Shown: positions 43,476 through 52,665 of the stretch, piece after piece
Position numbering within the stretch: position 1 is the first letter of the stretch
Layout: each line of letters starts with the position of its first letter
From: Methylobacterium isbiliense
GTDB taxonomy: Bacteria; Pseudomonadota; Alphaproteobacteria; Rhizobiales; Beijerinckiaceae
Reading direction: 5' to 3'
DNA: 64,000 nucleotides
Assembly (NCBI RefSeq): GCF_022179325.1
Contig: NZ_BPQQ01000001.1
Location: 23,148 to 87,147, forward strand
Notes under the pieces: generated by a model
Databases searched by the model: none
What the model was told of the DNA's origin: nothing
What the model saw: only the letters and a program-made list of their open reading frames with translations
Translations under genes and position numbers: made by a program

Positions 43476-44272
43476 TCTCGGCCCCGTGCGATCGGCCGTT
43501 GATCCTCCGTGCCGCTGGCGTCGCGGTCCGACGCCAGCGCCGGAGGCGCGCCGCCGGAATGCGGCGCGAACCGACGCGGACCGCGCAGGGCGGCTCGGCC
43601 GTTCATCTCCTCCGCCCCGCGGTCCGGGTGCGTCGTGGCTCGCGCATCCCCCATCGCAGCGCGCGCAGAAACCGCCCGCGTGGCTGTCTTCAAGTCTGGC
43701 ATGACATCTGTTGCAAGCGTATCCATCACATCAGCCCGGGCGCCGGCCACGATGAAAGGCTGTTTCTCGACTAGAGACAGGGTGTCTCGTCATCGTGGCG
43801 CTGGGCTGCGAGGGGAGGCTGTTTGGCCATCATGGCGGTTCCGTCAACTGCGAGCGTTCTTCGAAGGGCAGTGAGGCACTGACGAGTTAACAATTCGCGG
43901 TGGCGGTCGCGGGCTGAGCGTGAAGTCCTGTGACTCATCCGCCATGGCCGCGGGCGGACGAGCGGCGAGCGCCCCGGCCCGGGGCGCGGTGGCCGAGGCG
44001 ACGGGACGCGGCCGATCCCGCCGGATCGCCCATCTCTGCCGACCTGGTTCGGCCGGTCCCGGATCTCTGGGTCATGCTCGGATCGATGTTGTCCAAATCG
44101 CCCGCACTTCCTCGTCGGCTCGTTGCACAACTCAAGTTCCGCTACGTCTTCGAGCGATAGTATTCTCGGCGAAGGAGATCAGAGCATCGACATGCATTTA
44201 ATTGCATAGGGGCAGGTTACACGCTCCGTCAATCTTTCGCGTGCTACGGTTTGCTGATCACAGGAGGATTTG
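43476..44272. other. Intergenic region, no gene recognised
   Basis: About 800 bp between the divergent TadG-like and chemoreceptor genes. Short frames on both strands are Arg/Pro-rich and lack start sites. The last 150 bp are softer in composition, include a short inverted repeat (atgca-tttaat-tgcat near 44192) and end with an aggagg site at 44262-44267 for the chemoreceptor. Promoters for both genes are expected here. A small RNA cannot be excluded. Confidence 0.45.
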
Positions 44273-45973
44273 ATGTTGCGCAGGGTCAGTCTCGCCACCA
44301 GGACCGTCGCAGTGGTGGCGCTTGCGGTGGTGCTCTGCGCCGGGGCGATGTGGCTCGCGGTGTCGCGGCAGACCTGGGCGGCTCTCGAAGCGCAGCAGCA
44401 GGAGAAGGCGCAGCAATCCATCCGCACCCTCGCGCTGGTGTTCGGCGGCCGGGTGAGCGGCGCGGCGGTGCCCGTGGAGAACGGGCGCGTGGGCAGGATC
44501 CAGGCCCCGTCGCTGGCGGCTTTCGCGGACGTCTCGGTGGTGGACGACGCGGTGGCCTATGTCGGCGGCAATGCCACGGTCTTCGCCTTCGATCCGGCCA
44601 GGGACGCCTTCGTGCGCCGCGTCACCACCGTGCGCAAGGAAAACGGCGAGCGCGCCGTCGGCACGCCGCTCGCCCCCGACAGCCCGGCGCAGGCCGCGAT
44701 CCGCCGGGGCGAGACCTTCCAGGGGCCGGTGGTCCTGTTCGGCAGGCCCTTCCACACCATCTACCAGCCCACCTTCGATGCGGCCGGCACGGTCAACGGC
44801 ATCCTTTATGTCGGGGTGCCGGTCGAGGCGCTGCATGCCGCCTACGACGCCACGATGCGGACCACCAGCCTCGCGGCGGGGCTGATCGCGCTCCTGGTCT
44901 GCGTCGCGGCCGGCCTCGTGGCGATGCGGATGTTCCGCCCGCTTTCGGACATCTCGGCGCGCGTCGCGGGCCTCGCGGCGGGCGACCTCGACAGCCCGAT
45001 CCGCCACCGCGCGCGCGGCGACGAGATCGGCGCCGTGGCGAAGGCGCTGGAGGATCTGCGCGCCGTGAGCCGGCGGGCCAAGGCGCTGGAGGAGGAGCGC
45101 CACGCGGGGGCCGAGGCCGACGGGCGCCGCCGCGTCACCCTGGACGAGGCCGTCGCCTCCTTCCGGCAGGAGGTCTCCTCGCTGCTCGCCGCGCTCGGGG
45201 CCAGCAATGCGGGCCTGCGGGACCGCGCCGGCGAGATGGCCCAGATCTCTTCCGGCACCCGCGGGGTGATCGCCACCGCCTCCGGCCGGTCGCAGGCGAC
45301 CTCCAGCAACGTCGCGACGGTGGCGGACGCGACGCGCGAACTCAGCGGCTCGGTGGCGGAGATCGACCAGCAGCTCGGCCGCGCCAAGGAGACCGCCGAG
45401 GTGGCGCTCCGGGACGCCGAGACCGCCGACGGCCGGATGGCGACGCTGGTCGAGGCGACGCAGCGCATCGGCCACGTCGTCGACCTCATCAACGCCATCG
45501 CCGGGCAGACGAACCTGCTCGCGCTCAACGCCACCATCGAGGCGGCCCGCGCGGGGGCGGCCGGCAAGGGCTTCACGGTGGTCGCCACCGAGGTCAAGGC
45601 GCTCGCGGTCCAGACCGGGCGCGCCACCGAGGAGATCTCGGCCCAGATCGCCACCGTCCAGGCCTCGATGGGCGGCGCCGTGGAGGCGATCCGGGCGATG
45701 CGCGAGCGCGTGCGGCAGATCTCCGAGACCACGGTGGGCATCGCCACCGCGGTGGTGGAGCAGGGCGCGGCCACCCGCGAGATCGCCCGCGCGGTGGGCG
45801 AGGCCGCCGACGGCACCCGGGATCTGGCGCTCGACTTCTCGACCGTGACGGACGCGGCCGACCGCACCGCTCGCTCCGCCGCCGAGGTCACCGAGACGGT
45901 GACCGCGGTGAGCGGCATCGCCTCCCGCCTCGAAGCCGAGGTCGACCGCTTCCTGCGCCGCGTCGCGGCCTAA
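44273..45973 (+). CDS. Methyl-accepting chemotaxis protein with Cache-type sensor
   Basis: A 566-residue chemoreceptor: TM1 (about 8-30), a periplasmic Cache-like domain (about 35-190; G-G-N-A-T-V-F, G-R-P-F-H-T-I-Y-Q-P), TM2 (about 197-220), HAMP (F-R-P-L-S-D-I) and a cytoplasmic signalling hairpin with V-D-L-I-N-A-I-A-G-Q-T-N-L-L-A-L-N-A near residue 402. The Cache/N-A-T-V-F pattern resembles small-molecule sensors. It relays to CheA/CheW encoded elsewhere. ATG 44273 has an ideal aggagg five bases away. It is monocistronic. Confidence 0.92.
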   Translation: MLRRVSLATRTVAVVALAVVLCAGAMWLAVSRQTWAALEAQQQEKAQQSIRTLALVFGGRVSGAAVPVENGRVGRIQAPSLAAFADVSVVDDAVAYVGGNATVFAFDPARDAFVRRVTTVRKENGERAVGTPLAPDSPAQAAIRRGETFQGPVVLFGRPFHTIYQPTFDAAGTVNGILYVGVPVEALHAAYDATMRTTSLAAGLIALLVCVAAGLVAMRMFRPLSDISARVAGLAAGDLDSPIRHRARGDEIGAVAKALEDLRAVSRRAKALEEERHAGAEADGRRRVTLDEAVASFRQEVSSLLAALGASNAGLRDRAGEMAQISSGTRGVIATASGRSQATSSNVATVADATRELSGSVAEIDQQLGRAKETAEVALRDAETADGRMATLVEATQRIGHVVDLINAIAGQTNLLALNATIEAARAGAAGKGFTVVATEVKALAVQTGRATEEISAQIATVQASMGGAVEAIRAMRERVRQISETTVGIATAVVEQGAATREIARAVGEAADGTRDLALDFSTVTDAADRTARSAAEVTETVTAVSGIASRLEAEVDRFLRRVAA

Positions 45974-45981
45974 GCAGACTT

Positions 45982-45999
45982 GCGTTGGCAAGCCAACGC
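45982..45999 (+). terminator. Hairpin after the chemoreceptor gene
   Basis: gcgttggc-aa-gccaacgc, a perfect 8-bp stem 8 bases after the stop, followed by cttcg and a T-rich tract about 15 bases on. A plausible terminator. Confidence 0.55.
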
Positions 46000-46026
46000 T
46001 TCGTCCGCTTAGGTTCTTGTTTCTTC

Positions 46027-46071
46027 GCAGATTTTTATCGCAAAACCGGCGACCACTTTTGCGAAATCTGC
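46027..46071. repeat. Long imperfect inverted repeat (REP-like)
   Basis: The arm gcagattt-(ttat)-cgcaaaa pairs with ttttgcg-aaatctgc around ccggcgaccac. The arrangement cgcaaaaccgg...ccacttttgcg resembles short palindromic elements abundant between genes in Hyphomicrobiales (from general knowledge, not searched). taagcaga before it (45971) and tctgctta after (46067) extend the symmetry around the terminator. Confidence 0.6.
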
Positions 46072-46145
46072 TTAGCCGCGCTGGGCGCCCGCTGTTCGGG
46101 GCGGCTCACGTCATGCCGGCGGTCGATCGGGCAGGACCGCCCGCC

Positions 46146-46403
46146 TCAGTGGAGCGTCCCGGCTCCGCCGGGAGGCGCCTCCACCGCCTCCGCGAAGGGG
46201 AACTCGAACAGGATCTCGCCGCCCTCGTCCGTCACCTCCAGGGTGGCGGCCAGCAGGCGCGAGGTGTCGGCGCTCTCGCGCAGGACCTGGCGGATCGTCG
46301 CGCGGGCGACCTCCCAGGCCTCGTCCGGGTCGCGCAGGACGCGGCCGTCCGGATCGGGCAGGAGATCCTCCCCGACGCGCGTGGCGAAGAAGTAGCGGGG
46401 CAT
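46146..46403 (-). CDS. DUF6894 family small protein
   Basis: An 85-residue protein beginning M-P-R-Y-F-F-A-T with D-x-D-G-x-V-L-x-D-x-x-E-A-W-E-V-A-R, the pattern of a small protein family very common in Methylobacterium and rhizobia (DUF6894). The function is unknown. It lies 22 bp downstream of the exported protein gene on the same strand. Confidence 0.8.
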   Translation of the reverse strand: MPRYFFATRVGEDLLPDPDGRVLRDPDEAWEVARATIRQVLRESADTSRLLAATLEVTDEGGEILFEFPFAEAVEAPPGGAGTLH

Positions 46404-46425
46404 GCCGGTCCTCCGGTCTGGCGGG

Positions 46426-47115
46426 TCAGCGCTTGGCGCAGGCCGGGTCCTCCGGCCGTGCGGGGCGCGGGAAGTCGAGCACCGCCCGCGTGTAGGTCTC
46501 GACCACCTCCGAGAAGGGCTGGCGCCCGGCCGTGAACAGCACGGCGCGGTGGCGCAGCAGCGCGTCCGGCACCGCCAGATCCGTGCAGGCGGCGGGCGCG
46601 GGCGGCGCTTGGTCCCAGCCCTCGGGCAGCGGCTGCCACAGGGTCTCGGCCTCCACGGTCTGGCGCGTCGGCGCCAGCGACTGGACGGCCCGCCCGAACG
46701 GCGTGTCGGTCTCGTCGAGCAGCCGGTTCATCTCCGGGGTGAGGCGCCCCGGCACGTACCAGTTGTCGGCCTCCGACAGCACGTGGTCGCCGCAGGCGAG
46801 CCGCACCCGGCGGTAGCGCACGGGTTCGTCGGGCCCGACCTGCAGGCGGTGCCGCGTCTCGGGGCTCGCAGGCGCGTCGGCCTCGCGCACGAGGCGGGCG
46901 GAGAGGCGCGGCGCGGCGGCCATGCGGTGGCCCGCGCACCACGCCTCCAGGGTCGCCGTGGCGCTGCGCGCGGCGAGCAGCCGGGCGTTCAGGGTCTGGA
47001 TCACGGCGGTCGCCTCGACGCGCCCGAGATGGCTGTCGGGCCAGCGGGCCGGCATGTCCGCCCGGGCCGGCAGGGCCGCCAGAAGCAGGACCGGGACGAG
47101 GGCACGACGGGGCAT
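46426..47115 (-). CDS. Exported protein with chorismate-lyase-like features
   Basis: A 229-residue protein from ATG 47115 (aggag upstream) with a signal peptide (A-L-V-P-V-L-L-L-A-A-L-P-A-R-A). The block Y-R-R-V-R-L-A-C-G-D-H-V-L-S-E-A-D-N-W-Y-V-P, followed by D-T-P-F-G-R-A-V, resembles the UbiC/UTRA-like core, where an aromatic acid would bind, but this assignment is tentative and export would be odd for UbiC. Four cysteines are in the mature part. It may be co-transcribed with the DUF6894 gene. Confidence 0.6.
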   Translation of the reverse strand: MPRRALVPVLLLAALPARADMPARWPDSHLGRVEATAVIQTLNARLLAARSATATLEAWCAGHRMAAAPRLSARLVREADAPASPETRHRLQVGPDEPVRYRRVRLACGDHVLSEADNWYVPGRLTPEMNRLLDETDTPFGRAVQSLAPTRQTVEAETLWQPLPEGWDQAPPAPAACTDLAVPDALLRHRAVLFTAGRQPFSEVVETYTRAVLDFPRPARPEDPACAKR

Positions 47116-47228
47116 GGGGGTCTCCTGACGCAAGGGCGGATTCGTCGCCGACATGTCACTGGCGGATCGCGATCCGGCCTGTATGTAGGCCACGCTTCGT
47201 CGCGGGGCTTCAGGACAGGAGGGATTCG

Positions 47229-47783
47229 ATGTCGGGTGGACACGGGGCGGTCGAGGGCTCGAACAAGAAGGTGGCGCTGCTGATCTCCGTGCTGGCGCTG
47301 TTTCTCGCGCTCGGCGAGACGCTGGCCAAGAGCGCACAGACCGACGCGCTCGGCGCCAATGTCGAGGCGTCGAACCTCTGGGCCTACTTCCAGGCCCGCA
47401 CGATCCGCAGCACCATCCTGAAGACCGCGACCGAGCAGACCGCCCTGGAGGCGCCGGGCGCGCCTGCCGACGCGGCCAAACGGCAGGTGGAGGAATGGGC
47501 CAGGACCATGGCGCGCTGGGAATCCGAGCCCGCCACCGGCGAGGGCCGCAAGGAGCTGACCGCCCGGGCCAAGGCGGCCGAGGCCAAGCGCGACCTCTCG
47601 CTCGCGCGCTACCACCACTACGAACTCGGCTCGGCGGCGTTCCAGATCGGCATCGTGCTCGCTTCCGCCACGGTCATCACCGGGATCGCGGCGCTGGCCT
47701 TCGCGGGCGGCGCGCTCGGCCTCGCCGGTGTGGCCATGCTGGGGGTGGGGCTGTTCGCCCCGCACGCCTTCCACCTGTTCTGA
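47229..47783 (+). CDS. DUF4337 membrane protein
   Basis: A 184-residue protein with an N-terminal transmembrane segment (K-V-A-L-L-I-S-V-L-A-L-F-L-A-L), a long charged helical middle containing N-L-W-A-Y-F-Q-A-R-T-I-R, and two C-terminal hydrophobic segments. This is the layout of the DUF4337 family; the function is unknown. It is divergent from the exported protein, with about 110 bp between starts. Confidence 0.82.
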   Translation: MSGGHGAVEGSNKKVALLISVLALFLALGETLAKSAQTDALGANVEASNLWAYFQARTIRSTILKTATEQTALEAPGAPADAAKRQVEEWARTMARWESEPATGEGRKELTARAKAAEAKRDLSLARYHHYELGSAAFQIGIVLASATVITGIAALAFAGGALGLAGVAMLGVGLFAPHAFHLF

Positions 47784-47838
47784 GGCGCCCGGCGACGGCC
47801 GCAGTGGCATCCGGCCGCGCCTTCGCCTATCCGCTCCG

Positions 47839-49302
47839 ATGAGGGCAGGCGTGGCGGGCGGGCCGGTGGAGCAGGCGATCATCGCGTGGTTGGGGTGGCT
47901 GGGGTCGGTGCGGGCGGAAGCGCTCGCGCTGGCCGGCCTCGCGCTGGCGCTCGGCGTGAGCGTGCACGTGCTGCTGTTCAAGCGCGAGGTGGGGGCGGCG
48001 ATCGGCTGGATCGGCCTCGCCTGGCTCTCGCCGCTGATCGGCACGGTGCTCTACCTGCTGTTCGGCATCAACCGGGTGCACCGCCGGGCGCGCCGCCTGC
48101 CCCAGCCCCCCACCGCCCGGCCCGGGCAGCCGCGGCCCGAGCCTGCCGCCGTCCCGGAGGATTTCCAGCCCTTGGAGGAGGCGGTGGGGCGCCTGACCGG
48201 GCTGCCGCTCGCGGGCGGCAACGGCGTGCGCATTCTGCGCAACGGCGACGAGGCCTATCCGGCGATGCTGGAGGCGATCGCGGCCGCGCGCCACTCGGTG
48301 GCCCTGTCGAGCTACATCATGCGCCACGACGCGAGCGGGCGCGCCTTCCTGGACGCGCTCAAGGGCGCGCAGGCGCGCGGCTGCGCGGTCTGCGTGCTCG
48401 TGGACGGCATCGGCAGCGGCTACTTCTTCCCGGAGGTCTACCGGCGGCTGCGCGAGGCGGGCATCCCGGCCGGGCTGTTCATGCACTCGGCCCTGCCCTG
48501 GCGCATGCCCTTCCTCAACCTGCGCACCCACAAGAAGCTGCTGATCGTCGACGGCCGCGCCGGCTTCGTCGGGGGCGTCAACATCGGCGACGAGAACCTC
48601 GTGGCGCAGGATCCGCCGGACCCGGTGCGCGACACGCATTTCCGCATCGACGGGCCGGTGGTCTGGCAGCTCACCCAGGCCTTCGCCCGCGACTGGGCCT
48701 TCGTCACCGGCGAGGATCTCGACGGGCCGGCGTGGTTCCCGGCCATCCCGGCGGCGGGGAGCTCGCTCGCCCGGGTGGTGACCTCGGGGCCCGATTCCGA
48801 CATCGAGAAGATCGAGTACGCGGTGCTGGCCGCGCTCGCCACGGCCCGGCGCTCGATCCGCCTCGCCACACCCTACTTCCTGCCGAGCGAGATCCTGCTC
48901 ACCTCGCTCGCACTCGCGGCGATGCGCGGCATCACGGTCGACGTCATCATCCCGCAGGCGAGCAACCACCGCTTCGTGGACTGGGCGACGCGCGCCCATG
49001 TCGGCCCGCTGCTCAAGTCGGGGGTGCGGATCTGGCTCGACCGCCCGCCCTTCGACCATTCGAAGCTGATGGTGGTGGACGACGTCTGGTGCTTCGTCGG
49101 CAGCGCGAACTGGGACACGCGCAGCTTCCGGCTCAACTTCGAACTCAACGTCGAGGTCTACGATCCCGCCTTCGCGGCCGACCTCGACGGCCTGATGCGG
49201 GCCAAGATGCGCGGCCGCCTCACCCGCGAGGATCTGCGGGCGCGCGCGCTGCCCGAGCGCCTGCGCGATGCCGGCGTGCGATTGCTGCTGCCATACCTCT
49301 GA
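47839..49302 (+). CDS. cls: Cardiolipin synthase (phospholipase D superfamily)
   Basis: A 487-residue membrane-bound PLD enzyme. Two N-terminal transmembrane helices (about 25-45 and 55-77, PLDc_N) precede two HKD motifs: H231-x-K233-x4-D238 (T-H-K-K-L-L-I-V-D) and H407-x-K409-x4-D414 (D-H-S-K-L-M-V-V-D). It condenses two phosphatidylglycerols to cardiolipin. ATG 47839 was chosen because it begins just before the first helix. The 3' end overlaps the convergent nuclease-fold gene by 83 bp. Confidence 0.92.
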   Translation: MRAGVAGGPVEQAIIAWLGWLGSVRAEALALAGLALALGVSVHVLLFKREVGAAIGWIGLAWLSPLIGTVLYLLFGINRVHRRARRLPQPPTARPGQPRPEPAAVPEDFQPLEEAVGRLTGLPLAGGNGVRILRNGDEAYPAMLEAIAAARHSVALSSYIMRHDASGRAFLDALKGAQARGCAVCVLVDGIGSGYFFPEVYRRLREAGIPAGLFMHSALPWRMPFLNLRTHKKLLIVDGRAGFVGGVNIGDENLVAQDPPDPVRDTHFRIDGPVVWQLTQAFARDWAFVTGEDLDGPAWFPAIPAAGSSLARVVTSGPDSDIEKIEYAVLAALATARRSIRLATPYFLPSEILLTSLALAAMRGITVDVIIPQASNHRFVDWATRAHVGPLLKSGVRIWLDRPPFDHSKLMVVDDVWCFVGSANWDTRSFRLNFELNVEVYDPAFAADLDGLMRAKMRGRLTREDLRARALPERLRDAGVRLLLPYL

Positions 49303-50017
49303 GGTCCACCCGGTCGCGCAGCAGGCGCTCGGCCCGCTCGCGGCGCGGCGGCAGGGCCGCGGGTTCGAGGTGCACCACGATCGGCCGGTGGTCGGAGGCG
49401 CCCCGCGGCAGCACCGCGCGGCTGCGGCAGACGAGGCCGCGCACGAGGCAGCGGTCGAGGCGCAGGGGCACGAGATCGACCATCGCGTGGGTCGGGACCC
49501 GCGGCCCGACGTCGCGGAAGCCCGGCAGCAGGGCCGGCCCGACGAGGTTGTAGTCCCCCAGCACCGCGGCGCGCGCCGGCAGGTGCTGCTCGATGCGCCG
49601 CAGCTGGCGGCGGTTGAGCATCTGCCCGTGCGAGAGGTGCACGTTGGCGACGCCGAAGCTGCCGCAATCGAGCACCTGGCAGACCCGGTCGATCAGCGCG
49701 CCGGAGGGTAGCGGGATCACCAGGGGGGCGCGCACGAAGGGGGTCGGGCTCCACATGGCGAGCCCGTGGATGCGCCGCGGCAGCGGCGCCCAGGCGTAAT
49801 GCCCGCCCACGCGGTCCTGCAGGCCGATGATCTCGGCGGTCGCCTCCTGCATCAGCAGCAGGTCGGGCTGTTCCTGCTCGACCAGGGCCGCCAGCGCCTC
49901 GACCGTCGCACCGGTCCGCCGCAGCAGGTTCCAGCTGATGATCTTGCGGGGCGCGCGGTGCGCGGGAATCTGGATCGGAGCCCCGCCGGCCGGCAGGACG
50001 TGGGAGTGATTCAGCAT
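49220..50017 (-). CDS. Endonuclease/exonuclease/phosphatase family protein
   Basis: A 265-residue DNase I-like fold protein: I-I-S-W-N-L-L-R-R (Asn of the first metal site), L-L-L-M-Q-E-A-T (Glu), G-V-A-N-V-H-L-S-H, V-L-G-D-Y-N-L-V (Asp/Asn) and G-A-S-D-H-R-P-I-V (Asp-His). These are the metal and catalytic residues of the EEP superfamily, which includes nucleases and phospholipid or inositol phosphatases. Adjacency to cardiolipin synthase would suit a lipid role, but this is inference. Start 50017 was chosen over 50128 from family length. Confidence 0.88.
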   Translation of the reverse strand: MLNHSHVLPAGGAPIQIPAHRAPRKIISWNLLRRTGATVEALAALVEQEQPDLLLMQEATAEIIGLQDRVGGHYAWAPLPRRIHGLAMWSPTPFVRAPLVIPLPSGALIDRVCQVLDCGSFGVANVHLSHGQMLNRRQLRRIEQHLPARAAVLGDYNLVGPALLPGFRDVGPRVPTHAMVDLVPLRLDRCLVRGLVCRSRAVLPRGASDHRPIVVHLEPAALPPRRERAERLLRDRVDLRGMAAAIARRHRAGARAARAPADPRG

Positions 50018-50274
50018 GGCTCCAGGCTGGCCAGGAATGCGCCACGACGATGGCGGGAGAGCCGCGGACAGCGCGACGCAGTGCACAAATGATACCCCGA
50101 TCCGGTCCGGAACGGAACCTGCGCACACGCCGCCGGATCGCCGAAGGCCGGAGCCTCGCGCTCGTCCTCCCGATCGATCAAGGCCGAAGACATTACGGCG
50201 CTCGGCATGGTCATCTGATTACCGAGTGCTCGCTCAATGCCAAATGACGGATCGATGCGGCGCTGTTATCGCGC

Positions 50275-50490
50275 TTATCGAACCGATGTGCGCTCCAGTG
50301 TGGCCTTGCGTATCGAGCTGGAAATCGCCAGCGTCTTTCCAAAAGAGGTGTGCGCTGCGCGAAGTGACTGTCGCCGTGTTGTGCTGGAGCGGACGATCGC
50401 ATAGATCACGATGGCGAAGCACCAGACGGCGACGCTCAGGCCGATGATGATCAGCGCAAGATCTCGGTCAAGGGCTTCGCGCATTGCCAT
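50275..50490 (-). CDS. Small membrane protein, 71 aa
   Basis: One transmembrane helix (A-L-I-I-I-G-L-S-V-A-V-W-C-F-A-I-V-I) followed by a basic, Ser/Thr-rich cytoplasmic tail. It starts immediately after the TAA of the upstream gene (ATG 50490; ATG 50484 also possible), so the pair is a tight operon. Composition is A/T-richer than the surroundings. No family was recognised. Confidence 0.6.
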   Translation of the reverse strand: MAMREALDRDLALIIIGLSVAVWCFAIVIYAIVRSSTTRRQSLRAAHTSFGKTLAISSSIRKATLERTSVR

Positions 50491-50985
50491 TTACCTCAGC
50501 TCGTCCAAAAGCCTTTTGAGTTTCCTCATCGATGCCTTGTTGCGATTGCTCTGAAGCTTGATCACCGTGCGGCCTGCGCCACAGACGCCCAAACCGAACA
50601 AGCCGCCACCAAAAACCGCAACGGGTCCCAACACTATGCCCGTGCTCACCAGAAGAGCAATGCCAAGCCCCACCGCGCCTGTGGCGACCGGAAAGCCAGC
50701 TTTGTCAATCAAATCGATGTGAGCCTCTGAGACGCCCTGTGCCTCATCGAGAGACTCCGATATGTCGTTTATGTAACCAATGATCAAATTGTTGAGTTCT
50801 AGATCGTTGATCTCGTTCTTGACGAGATCAACGAATTTCAGCCTGAGATGTGAGGTTGATGCAATCCTTATCATGTCCCTCGATTCGAAGTCGATAAGGC
50901 GATCCCCATTCAGAAGCGCCGTGCGAGCCCTCGCGAGGAAGAGCTCCGGAAGATCGTCCGCAGGATAGTCGACGGAACTCGGCAT
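50491..50985 (-). CDS. Hypothetical protein with glycine-rich membrane hairpin
   Basis: A 164-residue protein from ATG 50985 (TTG 51021 would add 12 residues; neither has a strong ribosome-binding site). A helical N-terminal part (about 110 residues, with S-H-L-R-L-K-F-V-D-L-V-K-N-E-I) is followed by a Gly/Val-rich hydrophobic double segment and a basic C-terminus (S-M-R-K-L-K-R-L-L-D-E-L). Codon use is clearly softer than in flanking genes, suggesting recent acquisition. Function is unknown. A two-gene unit with the small membrane protein downstream. Confidence 0.65.
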   Translation of the reverse strand: MPSSVDYPADDLPELFLARARTALLNGDRLIDFESRDMIRIASTSHLRLKFVDLVKNEINDLELNNLIIGYINDISESLDEAQGVSEAHIDLIDKAGFPVATGAVGLGIALLVSTGIVLGPVAVFGGGLFGLGVCGAGRTVIKLQSNRNKASMRKLKRLLDELR

Positions 50986-51098
50986 CGCCGCATTCTTGTC
51001 GCGGTTCGAAGAGAATGCCAAGCGTGATCATCTATCATCTGGGGAATTCGGTGAGGGATGAGGAAACACGCCCCGGATGAGTGCAAAACTTCAAAGGC

Positions 51099-52481
51099 TC
51101 AACTTGTGGACGTTGTAACTCCCGGCAGCGCCCGCACCAGCGCCCGGAACTGGTCGCCCCGGTCCTCGAAGCTGCGGAACTGGTCGTAGGAGGCGCAGGC
51201 CGGCGAGAGCAGCACCACCGCGTCGGGCTCGCGCGCCGCGTCCTCGGCCGCCTGCGCCACGGCGGCCGCCAGCGTGCCGCAGCGGCTGTAGGACGCATGG
51301 CCCTCCAGCGTCGACGCGAAGGCGTCGCTCGCCGCGCCGATCAGGTAGGCGTGGGCGATCCGCGGGAAGTAGGGCGCGAGGCTGTCGATCCCGCCCTCCT
51401 TCGGCTTGCCGCCGAGGATCCAATGCACCCGCGGGAAGGCCGCGAGCGCCTTCTCGGCGGAATCGGCGTTGGTGGCCTTGGAATCGTTGATGAACAGCGT
51501 GCCGCCGCGCCGGCCCACCTCCTCCATCCGGTGGGGCAGGCCGGGGAAGCTCTGCAGCGCCGCCGCGAAGGTCTCGGGGCCGAGGCCGAGGGCGCTCGCC
51601 ACCGCGTAGGCGACCCCGGCATTCTGCCAGTTGTGGGCGCCGCGCAGCGCGGCGATGCCGGTGAGGTCCGCCACCGGCACGGGCGGGCTCGCGCGCCCGT
51701 CGATCAGCATCCCGTGCCGCACGAGGAGGCCGGGCTCGGTCGCCCCCTCCCCGACATGCACCCGCGTGAGCGGCCCGGCGCGGCGGTCCGCGATGGCGCG
51801 GGTGTGGTCGTCGTCGACCCCGACCACCGCGTGGTCCGCCCCCGTCACCAGCCGCTCCTTGATGGCGGCGTAGCGCGCCATGTCGCCGTGGCGGTCGAGG
51901 TGGTCGGGCGTGATGTTGAGGAGCACGCCGAGGCTCGGGTGCAGCGAGGGCGTCAGGTCGATCTGGAACGAGGACAGCTCGATCACGTGGACCCGCTCGG
52001 GGGCGGGCGGCGCGAGCGACAGGATCGCGGTGCCGATGTTGCCGCCCATCTGCACGTCCAGGCCCGCGGCCGCGAGCACGTGCGCGATCAGCGCCGTGGT
52101 GGTCGATTTGCCGTTCGTGCCCGTGATCGCAACGAAGGGCGCCCCGGGGGCGCGCACCGCCCGCTCGCGGCAGAAGAGTTCGATGTCGCCGATCACCGGC
52201 ACGCCCGCCGCCCGGGCGAGGTCGACGGTCCAGTGCGGCGCGGGGTGGGTCAGCGGCACGCCCGGGGAGAGGACGAGGGCGGAGAACCCGCTCCAGTCCG
52301 CAGCCCGCAGGTCCGCGGTGGGGATGCCCTGCGCGGCGGCCGCCGCCATGCGCTCGGGGTTGTCGTCGCAGGCCACCACCCGGGCGCCTCCGGCCTGGAG
52401 GCTCAGCGCGGTGGCGAGGCCCGAGCCGCCCAGGCCGAAGAGGGCGAGGGTGCGGCCGGAGAAGGTGGTGCTCGGTGTCAT
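51099..52481 (-). CDS. murD: UDP-N-acetylmuramoyl-L-alanine--D-glutamate ligase
   Basis: A 460-residue Mur ligase. The N-terminal UDP-binding Rossmann domain (L-F-G-L-G-G-S-G) and S-P-G-V-P-L precede the ATP P-loop G-T-N-G-K-S-T (121-127), G-G-N-I-G and E-L-S-S-F-Q, followed by [10 protein letters not shown] and C-terminal N-D-S-K-A-T-N. All are MurD signatures. It adds D-glutamate to UDP-MurNAc-L-Ala in the cytoplasm. It is not in a division/cell-wall cluster here: its neighbours are rnd and a hypothetical cassette. Confidence 0.94.
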   Translation of the reverse strand: MTPSTTFSGRTLALFGLGGSGLATALSLQAGGARVVACDDNPERMAAAAAQGIPTADLRAADWSGFSALVLSPGVPLTHPAPHWTVDLARAAGVPVIGDIELFCRERAVRAPGAPFVAITGTNGKSTTTALIAHVLAAAGLDVQMGGNIGTAILSLAPPAPERVHVIELSSFQIDLTPSLHPSLGVLLNITPDHLDRHGDMARYAAIKERLVTGADHAVVGVDDDHTRAIADRRAGPLTRVHVGEGATEPGLLVRHGMLIDGRASPPVPVADLTGIAALRGAHNWQNAGVAYAVASALGLGPETFAAALQSFPGLPHRMEEVGRRGGTLFINDSKATNADSAEKALAAFPRVHWILGGKPKEGGIDSLAPYFPRIAHAYLIGAASDAFASTLEGHASYSRCGTLAAAVAQAAEDAAREPDAVVLLSPACASYDQFRSFEDRGDQFRALVRALPGVTTSTS

Positions 52482-52665
52482 GCGGCGTCCGACTGAGTGC
52501 TACGCAAGGCGCAAGCCGGCTTCGCTCGGGCGCCGCGCGGGCCGGAGGCGATGGTCGGACCTGATCGTCCGAACACCGCATCGGCGCATCGGCGCGTGCG
52601 GGCGGGGGCCGGTCCCGCGGGATCTCGTCTCGTCGGACAGCGCATCGCACGGACGCCCGGGCGCG

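Noticed and set aside
43771-44130. 119-residue minus-strand frame in the gap before the chemoreceptor
   Set aside because: Arg/Pro-rich, no start signal, no motif and poor codon pattern.
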